Positions 40,971 to 51,200 of a stretch of DNA of 64,000 bases are shown piece by piece (positions within the stretch are counted from its first letter, which is position 1; every line of letters starts with the position of its first letter). The notes beneath the pieces were generated by a model. It saw only the letters and a list, made by a program, of their open reading frames with translations, made no database searches and was not told where the DNA came from. Position numbers and translations under genes: made by a program. The DNA lies in NCBI GenBank assembly GCA_900544575.1, contig UQVO01000006.1, positions 1 to 64,000 on the forward strand, read 5' to 3'. Origin of the DNA: an uncultured Eubacteriales bacterium. Lineage in GTDB: Bacteria; Bacillota; Clostridia; Christensenellales; CAG-917.

Positions 40971-42566
40971 ATGAAGAACCGTTTGTTTTATGCCGAATTC
41001 GGCGACGCGGACGCCGCGCCTGCGGCCGCCGCGGATGAAAATAGCAGGAAAAAAGTTTCGGACGCGTTCAGAGTTTCGTTCGACAATTCGCAGAAGAAAT
41101 TCTTCGGGCTTGTGCGCGACGGCATTTTCGCCCTTCTGGCGCTGGTGCTCTTTGCCCTGTCTTTCGCTCCCGTTTACGGTATAAGGTCGAGTGCTTATTC
41201 GCCCGAATATACCACCGTCGACATAGTGGGGATGATGTTCGATTTGACCGCGGACTGGGACGACGAAAAATATTATGAGGAATACAGGGATGCCAGAGAG
41301 GAATTTTCCGAAAAATACGACGAAGCGCGCAAAGCGGGCAATTACGCCGAAATGAGGCGGCTTGCCGACCGCTGGCGTATAGAGGAAACGAGATTGCTCT
41401 TGCGCCTGGAAAGAACGGATATTCCCATAGGCACGTTCGTGGTTGCGGGGCTGATAGGGCTTTTCTTCATTGTGTTCGCCTTTCTGCTCGCCGCGGTGTA
41501 TGTCACCGCGTTTGTGCGGACGCTGCTCGGCAAGGAACGTATCCCGGCATTCTTGGCTTCGCGAAAGTTGTTTGCGGCGTGCGGAGGATGTCACGGAGCG
41601 CTTTTCCCCGCGTATCTGTTCTATATGGTGCTGTTTCTGCTTGCCGTGCTTCAATTCGGCACGATTACCACTTATTTCGTCGCGGGGTCTATGGCGGCGG
41701 CGCTGGCGTTTGCCTCTCTCGGCACGCTGATATTCCTCGCCGACGCGTTTGCGAGCTCCGACCGCGCGGCAAAAAAACGCATCTGGTCGGGCATAACGGT
41801 CTTTGCGCTGTCGCTTACGGCGGTGGGGGTGATGTTCACGCCCGCATTGACGATGAGGATAAACGACTATCGCGGGACGGCTTCTTCCACGTTGCTCCGC
41901 AATCTCGATTTCTCCGACGAGGACTGGGCGGTCATCGAAGAAAGCGTACTGTCGTTGACCTACGAGGAAAAGCAGGCTTATGCGGAAAATCTGCTGAGAG
42001 AGAGCAGCTTGTATTCGCCCGAAGAAACGGCCGATACGATTGCACAGCTGCTTATAATTTACGACTACGACCATATGTCGGGCGGACTTGCGGCGGGCTA
42101 CTATTTCTTCCTGTTTGCCGCGGCGGCGTTGGGTGCGGCGGGTGCCGCGGCGCTCGCGGGCGGAGTGTCGGGGAACGCTACGCTGACAAAGTCGCGGACG
42201 GCGCTTCTCGTGACGGGACTGGTGAGTCTGCTGGTATTCCTCGGCTGCTGTGCCGCGGTCGCCGGCATTTGCAACGGCACGACAGACCATCTGTCGCCGC
42301 TTTACGAACAGGTCAAAAGCGGCTATCCTTCCACAATAACGGACGGTGACGAAATCAAAGCAACGGTGGGAGTGGGGGCGTGTGCCATAGCGCCTTTCCT
42401 CAGCGCTCTTTGCGGCGGAATTCTCGGCAAGTGCCTGCTTTCGGAGAGGAAGAAAAAGGACGATGCCGTTCGGGAGGAGAGCGATACGCCTGTCGTGAAA
42501 GACGACGCGGACGAAGCACCCGCGGGTTTCGTTGACATCAGGGAGTGCGCGGCGGAAGTCGATTGA
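40971..42566 (+). CDS. Multi-pass membrane protein of unknown function
   Basis: A 531-residue protein. A cytoplasmic N-terminus (1-45) leads into a helix at about 47-70, then an acidic, Tyr-rich segment (about 75-140) that is probably outside the membrane. Three or more helices follow (about 150-180, 205-265 and 280-300), a second outside segment (about 305-375) and three further helices to about residue 495, with a charged tail. No recognised domain or motif. AAGGGAGG precedes the ATG. Own promoter and terminator. Confidence 0.72.
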   Translation: MKNRLFYAEFGDADAAPAAAADENSRKKVSDAFRVSFDNSQKKFFGLVRDGIFALLALVLFALSFAPVYGIRSSAYSPEYTTVDIVGMMFDLTADWDDEKYYEEYRDAREEFSEKYDEARKAGNYAEMRRLADRWRIEETRLLLRLERTDIPIGTFVVAGLIGLFFIVFAFLLAAVYVTAFVRTLLGKERIPAFLASRKLFAACGGCHGALFPAYLFYMVLFLLAVLQFGTITTYFVAGSMAAALAFASLGTLIFLADAFASSDRAAKKRIWSGITVFALSLTAVGVMFTPALTMRINDYRGTASSTLLRNLDFSDEDWAVIEESVLSLTYEEKQAYAENLLRESSLYSPEETADTIAQLLIIYDYDHMSGGLAAGYYFFLFAAAALGAAGAAALAGGVSGNATLTKSRTALLVTGLVSLLVFLGCCAAVAGICNGTTDHLSPLYEQVKSGYPSTITDGDEIKATVGVGACAIAPFLSALCGGILGKCLLSERKKKDDAVREESDTPVVKDDADEAPAGFVDIRECAAEVD

Positions 42567-42636
42567 GGGCGCTGCCGCGAGCAAAGCGGCTGCCCGCCGT
42601 GGCGGAATGCCGTGGCGCACCACAGGCGCAGAGATA

Positions 42637-42664
42637 AAAAGCGGCGGGAATTCCCGCCGCTTTT
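42637..42664. terminator. Bidirectional terminator, perfect palindrome
   Basis: AAAAGCGGCGGGAATTCCCGCCGCTTTT is a perfect 28-base palindrome (given here by its halves: AAAAGCGGCGGGAA and TTCCCGCCGCTTTT). It lies after the gene ending at 42566 and beyond the converging gene ending at 42846. The rest of the 280-base gap holds nothing I recognise. Confidence 0.85.
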
Positions 42665-42845
42665 GATATCGTTCGGTTTTTGTTTTGCGGTGTGCGCGCC
42701 GAATTGCCGTGGCGCGGCGTATCGTTGCGCGGTTTGCCGCGCAGGCGCAATACGCGCGTTTAAGAGTGAGGATTTGCAGAGATAAAGTGCGGTTTGCGCA
42801 GTTAATCTGTTTTGTGATATGGAGCTTCGGCGTCCGCGCGGCACG

Positions 42846-43763
42846 CTACATCAGCACCCAGTCGCCCGGCGTGACGAAGAGATAGCTTATCAGCATAAGC
42901 AGTGCCGCCACGACTATGACGTGGAGCATATAGAAGAAAATCGCGTACTTTCCGATGAAGTTCACGGGTTTGTTCCATTTGCCGTCCATAAAGGGCAGCA
43001 GGCTGTAACGTCTGGGATAGAGCAGCGGTGCGATTGCCGTGCCCGTGAAGAAGAAAGCCGACCAAGGGATGAGGTTGCAGATGTCGCCGGGCGAGAACTC
43101 GCCGCGGTCGTAGAAGAGGGACGGATTGCCGTACGCGTCCTCGTAGGGGAAGAGGGGCGCGAGCCATTCGGGCGTGTCGGCGGGCGGAGTGTAGAGGTAA
43201 TACAGACAGACGACGAGCACTATCACGGCGACGCTTGCGATGCATTTGGCGAGCGTGCTGTCACGGAAAAATCTGCGGCATATTATCTCTATGAGCGCGT
43301 AGAACAGAATGCAGGCGGCATAGAAGTGGAGCACCCCGAAATTGACGTGCATACCCGATATGCCCAGCACGTTTTCCGCGCCGTAGCTCAGCCCCGTATA
43401 GAGCATCGCGACCGCCGCGAGCACTATGCCGCGCTTGACGTTGGAGCGTGAAAATGTGCAGGAAATGCCCGAAATCGAAAAGAAGACGAAGAGCACCGCC
43501 GTGCGCACCGCCGTGCGGACTTCGCTTTCGTGGAACCAGGCGCACCAGCGGCAGAACGCCGCGCCGCCGTCGCCCGCCATATCGACGCCGAACCAGGCAG
43601 GGCCGAAGAACTGCGCTATCATCATCACGAGGTGGTCGAGTATCATCAGCACCACGCACGCGCCGCGCAGGAAATCTATCTCCCATATTCTGTTGCGGGG
43701 AGCTTTCGGAGCAAGGGTGACCTTGACGTCTTGCAAGGACGGTGTAAACGTTTCGGAAGTCAT
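42846..43763 (-). CDS. HGSNAT-like (DUF1624) membrane acyltransferase
   Basis: A 305-residue integral membrane protein starting its core with RIWEIDFLRGACVVLMILDH, the hallmark of the heparan-alpha-glucosaminide N-acetyltransferase catalytic domain and its bacterial relatives (DUF1624). About seven helices are visible. The conserved histidine of LDHL near residue 43 may be the acetyl carrier. It probably O- or N-acetylates an envelope glycan. An ATG 18 bases further upstream exists, but the start at 43763 makes the ATGA overlap with the previous gene, like many pairs in this window. Confidence 0.75.
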   Translation of the reverse strand: MTSETFTPSLQDVKVTLAPKAPRNRIWEIDFLRGACVVLMILDHLVMMIAQFFGPAWFGVDMAGDGGAAFCRWCAWFHESEVRTAVRTAVLFVFFSISGISCTFSRSNVKRGIVLAAVAMLYTGLSYGAENVLGISGMHVNFGVLHFYAACILFYALIEIICRRFFRDSTLAKCIASVAVIVLVVCLYYLYTPPADTPEWLAPLFPYEDAYGNPSLFYDRGEFSPGDICNLIPWSAFFFTGTAIAPLLYPRRYSLLPFMDGKWNKPVNFIGKYAIFFYMLHVIVVAALLMLISYLFVTPGDWVLM

Positions 43764-44242
43764 CTTTTGTCTTTCTTCCATTCTCTTCCCACGAGGGTGA
43801 GCGCGCCGCCGCGCTTCTCGTAGAGGTCGTATCTGTTTGCGTATTCGTAGACTATTATGCCCGGGCTCATACGGCTGCGGTATATCTTCGGGGCTTCGGG
43901 GGTGTGTTTCCCCGCCGCTTTGCCGTCATACTCGATTACGCCGCCGCGGAAATATTCGCCCAAAGGTTTTACGACAAGGTTGCGGACGGTGATTATCACG
44001 GAGCATATCAGCGAAAGCACAAAGCCGAAGACGTACAGCCCGCCGTCCGTCCCGCCCACGAACAACTCGAACCCGAACACGAGGTAGAGCACTCCGCCGT
44101 AGGCAAGATAGGCGAGAGGGATATACAGCCCGAAACAGCGGACGGCCCTCGCCGCTCCGACCGCCGCGTATACCGCTATCCTGCGAATTAGCCCGAACGC
44201 CGCCGCAGCGACGCCGCCGAGCAGACAGCCCGCCGTTTTCAC
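43760..44242 (-). CDS. Small membrane protein, GTG start
   Basis: A 160-residue protein with two or three hydrophobic helices (about 5-30, 38-62 and 68-88) and a cytoplasmic C-terminal half (GEYFRGGVIEYDGKAAG, then SRMSPGIIVYEYANRYDLYEK). No family recognised. The start is GTG at 44242. There is no ribosome site, but a strong promoter puts the expected transcript start on that GTG, which suggests a leaderless mRNA. Its stop overlaps the HGSNAT-like gene by four bases, so the two probably work together. Confidence 0.62.
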   Translation of the reverse strand: MKTAGCLLGGVAAAAFGLIRRIAVYAAVGAARAVRCFGLYIPLAYLAYGGVLYLVFGFELFVGGTDGGLYVFGFVLSLICSVIITVRNLVVKPLGEYFRGGVIEYDGKAAGKHTPEAPKIYRSRMSPGIIVYEYANRYDLYEKRGGALTLVGREWKKDKR

Positions 44243-44248
44243 TCATTG

Positions 44249-44277
44249 AGAATATCACACAGAGCGGCGCGTGTCAA
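44249..44277 (-). promoter_or_regulatory. Promoter of the small membrane protein/HGSNAT-like pair
   Basis: TTGACA (44272-44277), 17-base spacer, TATTCT (44249-44254) on the minus strand. Confidence 0.85.
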
Positions 44278-44354
44278 AGAAGAATAATGGCGGAAGACGG
44301 CTTAAAAGGCGGGAAAATAGCTTAAAAAGCGCGCGGAGCACGGGCGCGCGCGTA

Positions 44355-44383
44355 TTGACTGCGGCGTGCCAAAATGATATGAT
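44355..44383 (+). promoter_or_regulatory. Promoter of the GH20 gene
   Basis: TTGACT (44355-44360), 17-base spacer, TATGAT (44378-44383). Divergent from the promoter at 44249-44277. Confidence 0.82.
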
Positions 44384-44453
44384 ATGAAAAAATCCGTGCG
44401 GCGGCGGAAGCGGGCGGTCTGCGCGCGGCAGTCCGCGGCACGAGGGAGGAAAT

Positions 44454-45983
44454 ATGAACATTGTCCCGAAACCTTATCTCATCGAACCGTCGGAAGGAAG
44501 TTTCGCGTTCCGTGCGGATATGAAAGTCCGCACGTCGCTTCCCGTCATCGCCGATATGTTCGGAGGCGCGGCGGAAACGTCGCCGATTATCTTCCGCAAA
44601 GCGGATACGGAATGGGATTACGTCCTGAAAATCACTCCTTCCGGCGTCGAGGCGACTGCGTCTGACGACGAGGGACTGTTCCACGCCGCCGTGACGCTCC
44701 GTCAGCTGACGGGCGGGAAGAAAGAGGCGGACATCCCCGCCTGCACGGTCTTCGACAAGCCGCGTTACGCTTACCGCGCGGGAATGCTGGACGTGTGCCG
44801 CCATTTTTACGGCGTGGACGTCGTGAAAAAACTCATAGACACGATGGCGATGTACAAGTTCAATTTCCTGCATTTCCACGTCAGCGACGACCAGGGGTTC
44901 AGACTGCGCATCGACGCCCTCCCCAAGCTGCACAGGGTGGGGAGCGTGCGCAAGAGCACCTGCGGGGACGGCAAGCCCCACGGCGGATATTACACCAAGG
45001 CGCAGATAAAGGAAATCGTGGACTATGCTGCGGAGAGGTACATACAGATACTGCCGGAAATAGACATCCCCGGGCACACCCGCGCCGTCATAGCGGCTTA
45101 TCCCGAACTTTCGTGTTCGGGCAAACCCACGGATGTGGCGACGTGGTTCGGCATACACTCCAAAGTGTTGTGCGCCGGCAAGGAAAAGGTGTACGAAGCG
45201 CTGGACGTGATTTTTGCGGAAATGGCGGAAATGTTCCCCTGTAAATACTTCCATCTGGGCGGCGACGAGGTCGCGAAACTCGAATGGGCGAAGTGTCCCG
45301 ACTGTGCCGAAACCGTACGCAGAGAAGGGCTGAAAGATTTGGAGCAGTTGCAGGGCTATTTCACAAACCGCGCGATTAAACTGCTGGAAAAGTACGGTAA
45401 AACGCCGATTCTGTGGAATGAGGCTCTCAATTCCGAAATGCTCGACCCGTCCGCTGCGATACAGTACTGGACGACGGACAAGGCGTCCGCGGAGCGCGTC
45501 GCAAAGGCGGTGTGCGAGGAAGGGCGCAAGGTGGTGATGAGCCGCTGCAATCCGTACTATCTCGACTATCCCTGCGGAATGCACTCCCTCAAAGCGATGT
45601 ATATGCTCGAACCCGAAGAGGAGCTCGGCAGCGCGGGCAGGGATGGAATTATGGGCGTGGAATGTCCCCTCTGGACGGAGCACATTTCGGAGGAAAAGGA
45701 CTTGTTCGAGCACTTTTATCCCCGCGCGATAGCCGTCGCGGAAACGGGATGGAGCGCGCCCGGGAAGGACTATGCCGACTTCGAGGCGAGGCTGAAAGAA
45801 GTGCTTTTCCCGCTGGACGAAAAGGGCGTGGCGCATATGCCCGTCGAAAAATGCAACCCCGGCAAACTGAAAGGCGCATTGCAGGCGTCCGCATTCGGGA
45901 TGAAAGCGCAGCGCAGGTGCGACGTGACGTCCGCGCGCAACTGGCGCAGCACGCGCCTGCGTTATCCGCAGAAAACGAAATGA
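44454..45983 (+). CDS. Beta-N-acetylhexosaminidase, GH20
   Basis: Removes terminal GlcNAc or GalNAc from glycans by substrate-assisted catalysis. The 509 residues have an N-terminal GH20b-like domain (1-100) and a TIM barrel with GMLDVCRHF near residue 111, FLHFHVSDDQGFR near 142, IDIPGHTRA near 202 and the catalytic pair D271-E272 in HLGGDEV, then WNEAL near 320 and CPLWTEHI near 403. No signal peptide, so it acts inside the cell on imported amino sugar chains. GGGAGG precedes the ATG. Confidence 0.94.
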   Translation: MNIVPKPYLIEPSEGSFAFRADMKVRTSLPVIADMFGGAAETSPIIFRKADTEWDYVLKITPSGVEATASDDEGLFHAAVTLRQLTGGKKEADIPACTVFDKPRYAYRAGMLDVCRHFYGVDVVKKLIDTMAMYKFNFLHFHVSDDQGFRLRIDALPKLHRVGSVRKSTCGDGKPHGGYYTKAQIKEIVDYAAERYIQILPEIDIPGHTRAVIAAYPELSCSGKPTDVATWFGIHSKVLCAGKEKVYEALDVIFAEMAEMFPCKYFHLGGDEVAKLEWAKCPDCAETVRREGLKDLEQLQGYFTNRAIKLLEKYGKTPILWNEALNSEMLDPSAAIQYWTTDKASAERVAKAVCEEGRKVVMSRCNPYYLDYPCGMHSLKAMYMLEPEEELGSAGRDGIMGVECPLWTEHISEEKDLFEHFYPRAIAVAETGWSAPGKDYADFEARLKEVLFPLDEKGVAHMPVEKCNPGKLKGALQASAFGMKAQRRCDVTSARNWRSTRLRYPQKTK

Positions 45984-46083
45984 CGTCCGCGCGGAATGAC
46001 GTGTGCGGCGGCGCGGCAGGCGTTTGACGGCGTGACTTGTGCCGCTTGCATACAAACCGTCGGACGGAAAAAATTGACGATTT

Positions 46084-46115
46084 GCTTTGCGGCGGCGGGA
46101 GCGCCGCCGCAAAGC
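46084..46115 (+). promoter_or_regulatory. Perfect 14-bp hairpin before the mutarotase-like gene
   Basis: GCTTTGCGGCGGCG and CGCCGCCGCAAAGC pair around GGAG. No T-run follows; the next gene's ribosome site is five bases away, so it may act on that gene's translation or as an mRNA end after GH20. Confidence 0.6.
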
Positions 46116-46134
46116 GGAAATAAGAGGTTTTGAT

Positions 46135-47019
46135 ATGAATACCGTTGAATACAAAAATTACGGAAAATGCGCCGTGTTCGTGCGCGGCGGCACAAAAGTG
46201 ATGGTCACGCTGGACGTCGGTCCGCGCATAATCTGGTTCGGCACGGAGGACTTCAACTTTCTCAACGAGGATCTCGACCGCAACGTAAACAAAGGCGGCG
46301 ACTATTTCGACGAGAATTACGGCAAGGGAACGACGTGGTATCTCTACGGCGGACACCGTGTGTGGAAGTCGCCGGAGGACCTCGAAACCTACACTCCCGA
46401 CAATTTTCCCGTCGAATGCAAGGAAAGGGAGTGGGGCGGCAGCTTCACCTGCCGTGCGGGGCTGCGCATCGACCACACGCTGGATATAGAGCTTGCGGAG
46501 GACGGGTCGCTCACCGTGCTCAACACCCTGACCAACAAGGGAGAGGCGCGCGAGCTTTCGGTGTGGGGGCTTACGGTCGCGGCAAAGGGCGGCACGCTTG
46601 TGCTTCCGCTGAACGACCCCGTCGACGACCTCAACCCCGTTTACAACGTCGTGCGCTGGCCTTACAACGACCCCGAAGACGAAAGGCTGTGCGTGGGAGA
46701 GAAATTCCTCACCCTGCGCCAGACGGACCGTCCCGAGGCGATAAAGATTGGCACGTTCGCAAAAAAAGGAGAGGCGTACTACGCCATAGGGGACAAAGTG
46801 ATGAAATGGGAGTGCGTGCCGGAGGACGGCGTCTACGGCGACTTCTGGTGCAACTTCGAAAGCTACACCAACGCGCACATCCTCGAAGTGGAATGGCTTT
46901 CGCGGAGAGTGACGCTGGGCAAGGGAGAAAGTTTCACTATGCCCGAAAAGTGGAGCGTTGCGGAGCTTGACTCTCTGCCCGAAGTGGCGGAACGTGTCAA
47001 AGCCGCCGCGAAGTGCTGA
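46135..47019 (+). CDS. Aldose-epimerase-like protein of unknown substrate
   Basis: A 294-residue protein with a beta-sandwich of the galactose mutarotase superfamily type: VMVTLDVGPRIIWFGTED near residue 22, YGGHRVWKSPED near 69, and SVWGLTVAAKGGT near 142. Catalytic histidines of true mutarotases are not evident. It follows GH20 and precedes a PIG-L deacetylase, so a role in amino sugar or glycan handling is plausible. AAGAGG precedes the ATG. Confidence 0.65.
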   Translation: MNTVEYKNYGKCAVFVRGGTKVMVTLDVGPRIIWFGTEDFNFLNEDLDRNVNKGGDYFDENYGKGTTWYLYGGHRVWKSPEDLETYTPDNFPVECKEREWGGSFTCRAGLRIDHTLDIELAEDGSLTVLNTLTNKGEARELSVWGLTVAAKGGTLVLPLNDPVDDLNPVYNVVRWPYNDPEDERLCVGEKFLTLRQTDRPEAIKIGTFAKKGEAYYAIGDKVMKWECVPEDGVYGDFWCNFESYTNAHILEVEWLSRRVTLGKGESFTMPEKWSVAELDSLPEVAERVKAAAKC

Positions 47020-47151
47020 AACACGTTTCGTGTTCCGATTGATGTGTTAAGAGCAAGAATTCGGGCAAAAGAGCGGCGATAACGCACGAAACGTGTTATA
47101 TGGCGGGTGAGCGCGCAAAAGGCGCCAGGCTGCCGAAGCACGAAACGTGTT
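47020..47151. promoter_or_regulatory. Three copies of a CACGAAACGTGTT palindromic site
   Basis: AACACGTTTCGTGTT at 47020-47034 (perfect palindrome apart from the middle), CACGAAACGTGTT at 47085-47097 and at 47139-47151. CACG and CGTG flank AAA or TTT. The spacing between centres is 64 and 54 bases. This looks like operator DNA for a dimeric regulator, for example of the LacI type, ahead of the PIG-L gene. The first copy touches the previous gene's stop codon. Confidence 0.65.
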
Positions 47152-47181
47152 GTAGGTGACTAAAATCCGGGAGGACGGACT

Positions 47182-47985
47182 ATGGAAAAGTTTGTGCCTA
47201 AGAGCGCACGCGGAGCGGAGGTGAAATATTTCGCCGTATCCGCTCACAAGGACGACGTCGAGATGCTGGCGCTTGACGGCATCTTCAAATGCAGGGATAC
47301 GGGAGGATTCGCCGCCGCGATTCTGACGGACGGCGGACAATGCCCCCGTTCCGCCGAATATGCGGCGGTGAGCGACGAGGATATGGCGCTTCTGCGTGCG
47401 GCGGAACAGAAACGCGCGGCGGAAGCGGGAAGATACGAAGAGCTGTATCTCTTCGAAAAATCCTCTGCAGAGGTCAAGCGGCAGGCGAAGGAAGGCGGGG
47501 ACGCCGTGCTGGGGCTGGCGGAAATTTTCCGTGCCCATCCGCGCCTCGAAGCGCTTTATCTCCACAATCCTTTCGACAGGCATCCCACCCACGTCGCCGC
47601 TTTCGAAACGGCGATAAAGGCGGTGAATTTGCTCAAAGACGACGAAAAACCGCGCAAAATATACGGCTGCGAGGTGTGGCGCGACCTCGACTGGCTTGCG
47701 GATTGCGACAAAGTCGCAATGGACGTGAGCGGAAGCGACGCTCTTGCGGCGGAGCTGATGGATTGTTTCGTGTCGCAGAATGCGGTGAAGCGTTACGACG
47801 TCGCGTCGGCGGCGCGCCGCAAGGCAAATGCCACCTTCTATCAGAGCCACGAGGGCGACGAAGCAACCGCGATAGTATACGGCGTGGATATGACCTGTCT
47901 TGCATACGGCGTTCCGGTCGGAAAATTCGTGAAAGAAAAAATTGAAAATTTCCGCCGCGACCTGCACGGGAATTTTGCGGATTGA
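47182..47985 (+). CDS. PIG-L/LmbE-family deacetylase
   Basis: A 267-residue zinc-dependent deacetylase of the PIG-L/LmbE family, which removes acetyl groups from GlcNAc-linked compounds. The metal motif is AHKDDVE (21-27), with lysine where most members have proline, and RHPTH near residue 134 supplies the third ligand. No signal peptide. With GH20 and the mutarotase-like gene upstream it fits an amino sugar locus. GGGAGG precedes the ATG. Confidence 0.85.
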   Translation: MEKFVPKSARGAEVKYFAVSAHKDDVEMLALDGIFKCRDTGGFAAAILTDGGQCPRSAEYAAVSDEDMALLRAAEQKRAAEAGRYEELYLFEKSSAEVKRQAKEGGDAVLGLAEIFRAHPRLEALYLHNPFDRHPTHVAAFETAIKAVNLLKDDEKPRKIYGCEVWRDLDWLADCDKVAMDVSGSDALAAELMDCFVSQNAVKRYDVASAARRKANATFYQSHEGDEATAIVYGVDMTCLAYGVPVGKFVKEKIENFRRDLHGNFAD

Positions 47986-48162
47986 GAAGAAAAATATTTT
48001 TGCGGTCCGCTTCGCGGTCCGCGGACGTTTGACGGGGTGCGGCGGGGCAGGAAAATGTTTCCGGCCGCGCCTGTCGCGGTGCATAACGCTGAAAGTTAAG
48101 TCCTTTGGGCTTATTTCCGTTTCGGACGGCGAAAAAACGTCGTTTTAAGGTTTTTTAAGATT

Positions 48163-48191
48163 TTGTTAATTATATTTAACGCGCTTATAAT
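48163..48191 (+). promoter_or_regulatory. Promoter of the giant lipoprotein gene
   Basis: TTGTTA (48163-48168), 17-base spacer, TATAAT (48186-48191). The stretch 47986-48276 otherwise holds a small CGCCC/GGGCG hairpin (48193-48205) and more AT-rich boxes; no riboswitch was recognised. Confidence 0.78.
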
Positions 48192-48276
48192 CGCCCTACG
48201 GGCGTGCGTATAATTTCCACGTATTATAGTCTATGCGGGCGCGATTTTATGCGCGCGAGAGCGTAGGAGGGAAGTT

Positions 48277-51200
48277 ATGAGAAAGTGGAAGTTTGCGATT
48301 TTGTTTGTGCTCGTGCTGTGCCTCACGGTGGGTATGCTGGTTGCTTGCGACCAAACCGGCGGCAATTCGGGCACCCCTACCATTCCCACAAATCCGGACG
48401 GTTCGCAGACGGAAGACTCTTACACTACGATGTCGGGGTCTGACGCCTGGGCTTTGTTCAGGGAAGCGGCGTCGGCGGCCAATGCGCCGACGGGCAATTA
48501 CGTCTACGCCGATTCCGTCATTTATCTCGACTACATAAAGGACGCCACGGGCTATCTTTATGCCGTCAAGGTGCAGGCGGACATCGACCTCGCAAACGAC
48601 GTCAATTCCGAGCTTCTGCTCGAACTCTGGCAGGCCAACGACGAGGGCGACCTTGCGAAGATGCTCGTCGGTCTGTACTATTACGACTCCACTCTCGTCT
48701 ATGACTGCACGGGGCTCAAAGAGGGCGCCAAAGTAGTCAAAACGGACAACATCAACATCACCGCGATTGAGGCTACGCTGCGCGAAATGTTCAACGGCAG
48801 CAGCCTTGCCAACTTCCTCCTCAACAATCTTCTCACTTTCGACACCGGCGTTGTCGGCACGGTCGAAGGTCTTGTCACCGCGCTTCTCGGCGATTCCCGC
48901 CTCATAACCAACTCGGACGGCACCCAGCGTCTCGAAATGCCGCTTTCCCTCACCAGCATTATCGGCTCTCTGCTTTCCGGCGTTCTCGTTCCCGGCCCCG
49001 ACGGACTCATTTCCGACGACATCGCGGAACTCATTTACGACATTCTCGGCATAGACCTTTATATGTTCGAAGCGCTTGTGCCCGAGAACGTGTCGGTCTA
49101 TCTCATTGCAGACCTCAAAGACGGCGCGGACGGCGGCAAGGTTCTCTCCGGAATGAGCGTTGACGTGGGTGTGGACTTCAACACTTACGACACCAGTCTC
49201 GAAGAGGATTACGGCATCATCGAAAGCTCCGTAGACCTTTCCATAGGCGCGACCACCATCGACAAGCTCACCGCCCCCACGCTGGACGTCGTGGGCTATC
49301 TGACCGCTCCCAAAGCGGCGGAAGGCGAACTCGAATCCGCGGGCGGCAGAGGAATAGAGAGCATAGAGTCTTTGGACGACTATTCCATTCTGACCCTTGA
49401 CGTTACTCTTTCCCTCGGCGTTGCGCTCAATGCTTGCAGCATCAGCGCAAGCGACATAATGGGAGCCTTCGGCAGCCTCATAACGGGGCTCATTCCCGGA
49501 GGTTCAATCACCGAGGACATTCAGAAAATCCTCGACAAGGAAATCAACATCGAAGACGCGCTGCACGAGCTCAACATTCACATCTCGGGCGGCATAGATA
49601 TGTTCGACAACGCGGGCACGAATCTGCTCATCGAGATAACCGGCGAGGACGTCTACAATGACGTGCGCGCGAGCATCGGTTACGTGGGAGCGGACGACGC
49701 GCTGTACGTCGACCTCTCGGGCATTCTCGGCACGGGCAAATTCGTCGTCGACGAAATCGACCTCAACGGGGTGCTTTCCGACCTCATTCAGAACCAGCTT
49801 ATTCCTCTCGTGAAAGACGGCCTTGCAAGCGTGGGACTGCTGCCCGACGCCGCGGACACGGAGGAAGGAGACGACGAATCCTCCGTGACGGACGAACAGA
49901 AGGAAGCCGTCGAAACGGTGGGTGAGCTCATCGCAAACGGCACCGTTCTGCAAGTCTACGGCGGTTCCGCCAGCGGCGAACCCATCACCGACGTAATCGG
50001 ACTGGTCAGAGCCATTTTCGCCAATATCGACGTCGATATGGCGAATAACATCTTCAACATCCAGGCAATCACCGCCACCCTGACGCAGGAAATCCTCGAC
50101 TACATCTGGAGCCTTGCCTTCACGGGCAACCTCGAAGGCGCGACCATTCCCATTGTCGGCGACGTCGTGCTCGAATACCGCAACAACGGTTTCGCCACCA
50201 CCAAGGACATCGAACTTAATGTGGACCTCGGAAACGTGCTTACGGGCGACGTTATCGCGGGGCTTACCGTCGGCATAGAAGCGCAGTTCGGTTCCGTCAT
50301 AAACGAAAGCTATTTCAACGAAAGGCTTGCGGCATTCTCCGCGGGCAGGCAGAACGGCGATTACATAACGCTTGCCTCTTTCGGCGACCTGTTCGACGAA
50401 CAGGGCAACTTCGCACTCGACCCCGAAACTCTGCTTGCGGGCATACAGTCCGTCGGCATCGGTTTGCGGGCGGACATCAACATCAGTGCGCTCGAAGGCG
50501 GGCTCGCCGACATCTATTACGAACAGGCGAACGAGTTCCTCATCGCGGTGCTTGCCGAGTTCGAGCAGTCTTTCGGCGGCAGCGCCACTCTCGTGCTGCA
50601 AGCGGAAGTAGCGGACGTTTCCGCCCTGATAGCGGCGCTCTCCGTGCCGGAGGGCCAGCAAGTCGATATCGGCGCGGTGCTTCCCGCTCTCAACATTTAT
50701 CTCGCACTCGAAATCGCGGACGGTTCCGCGCCTTTGCGCGTGTGGCTCGTGGACGGAGTCATCTATCTCGCAACTTCCGAGAAACTGCTTAACGGCCTTG
50801 CCTTGCAGGTGGACATCAAACCCTTCCTCACCTCCGCCGGCGGCGCAAACGAAGCGCTTTCCGCCGACGGAACGGGCAGCGGCGACACGGGCACGGGAAG
50901 CGCGGTCACCATTCCCGCGGAACTTCTTGCCATCATCACCGCGGCCGACATCACCGTGGGCGACCTCTACATTGACGTGGCTCTCGGCTCCGGGCTGCTT
51001 GCCACGCTGCTCAACCTCATCGGTGTGGAGGGCATAAAAATCAACGAAAGCGGTTCCGACGAAACGCTCGGTCTCGACGCAGGCATTTCCATTGAACTCA
51101 ACGACGGTTTGCAGATTGCGGGCGGCGACACGTCCGAAGGACTTTCCATCGGCATAGTGCTCGGCGTGGGCGAAAACTTCGACTTCACCGTGGACCTCGG

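Noticed and set aside
47986..48276. Possible riboswitch (for example cyclic-di-GMP type) before the giant gene
   Set aside because: The AT-rich stretch holds only short hairpins and none of the conserved riboswitch cores I know.
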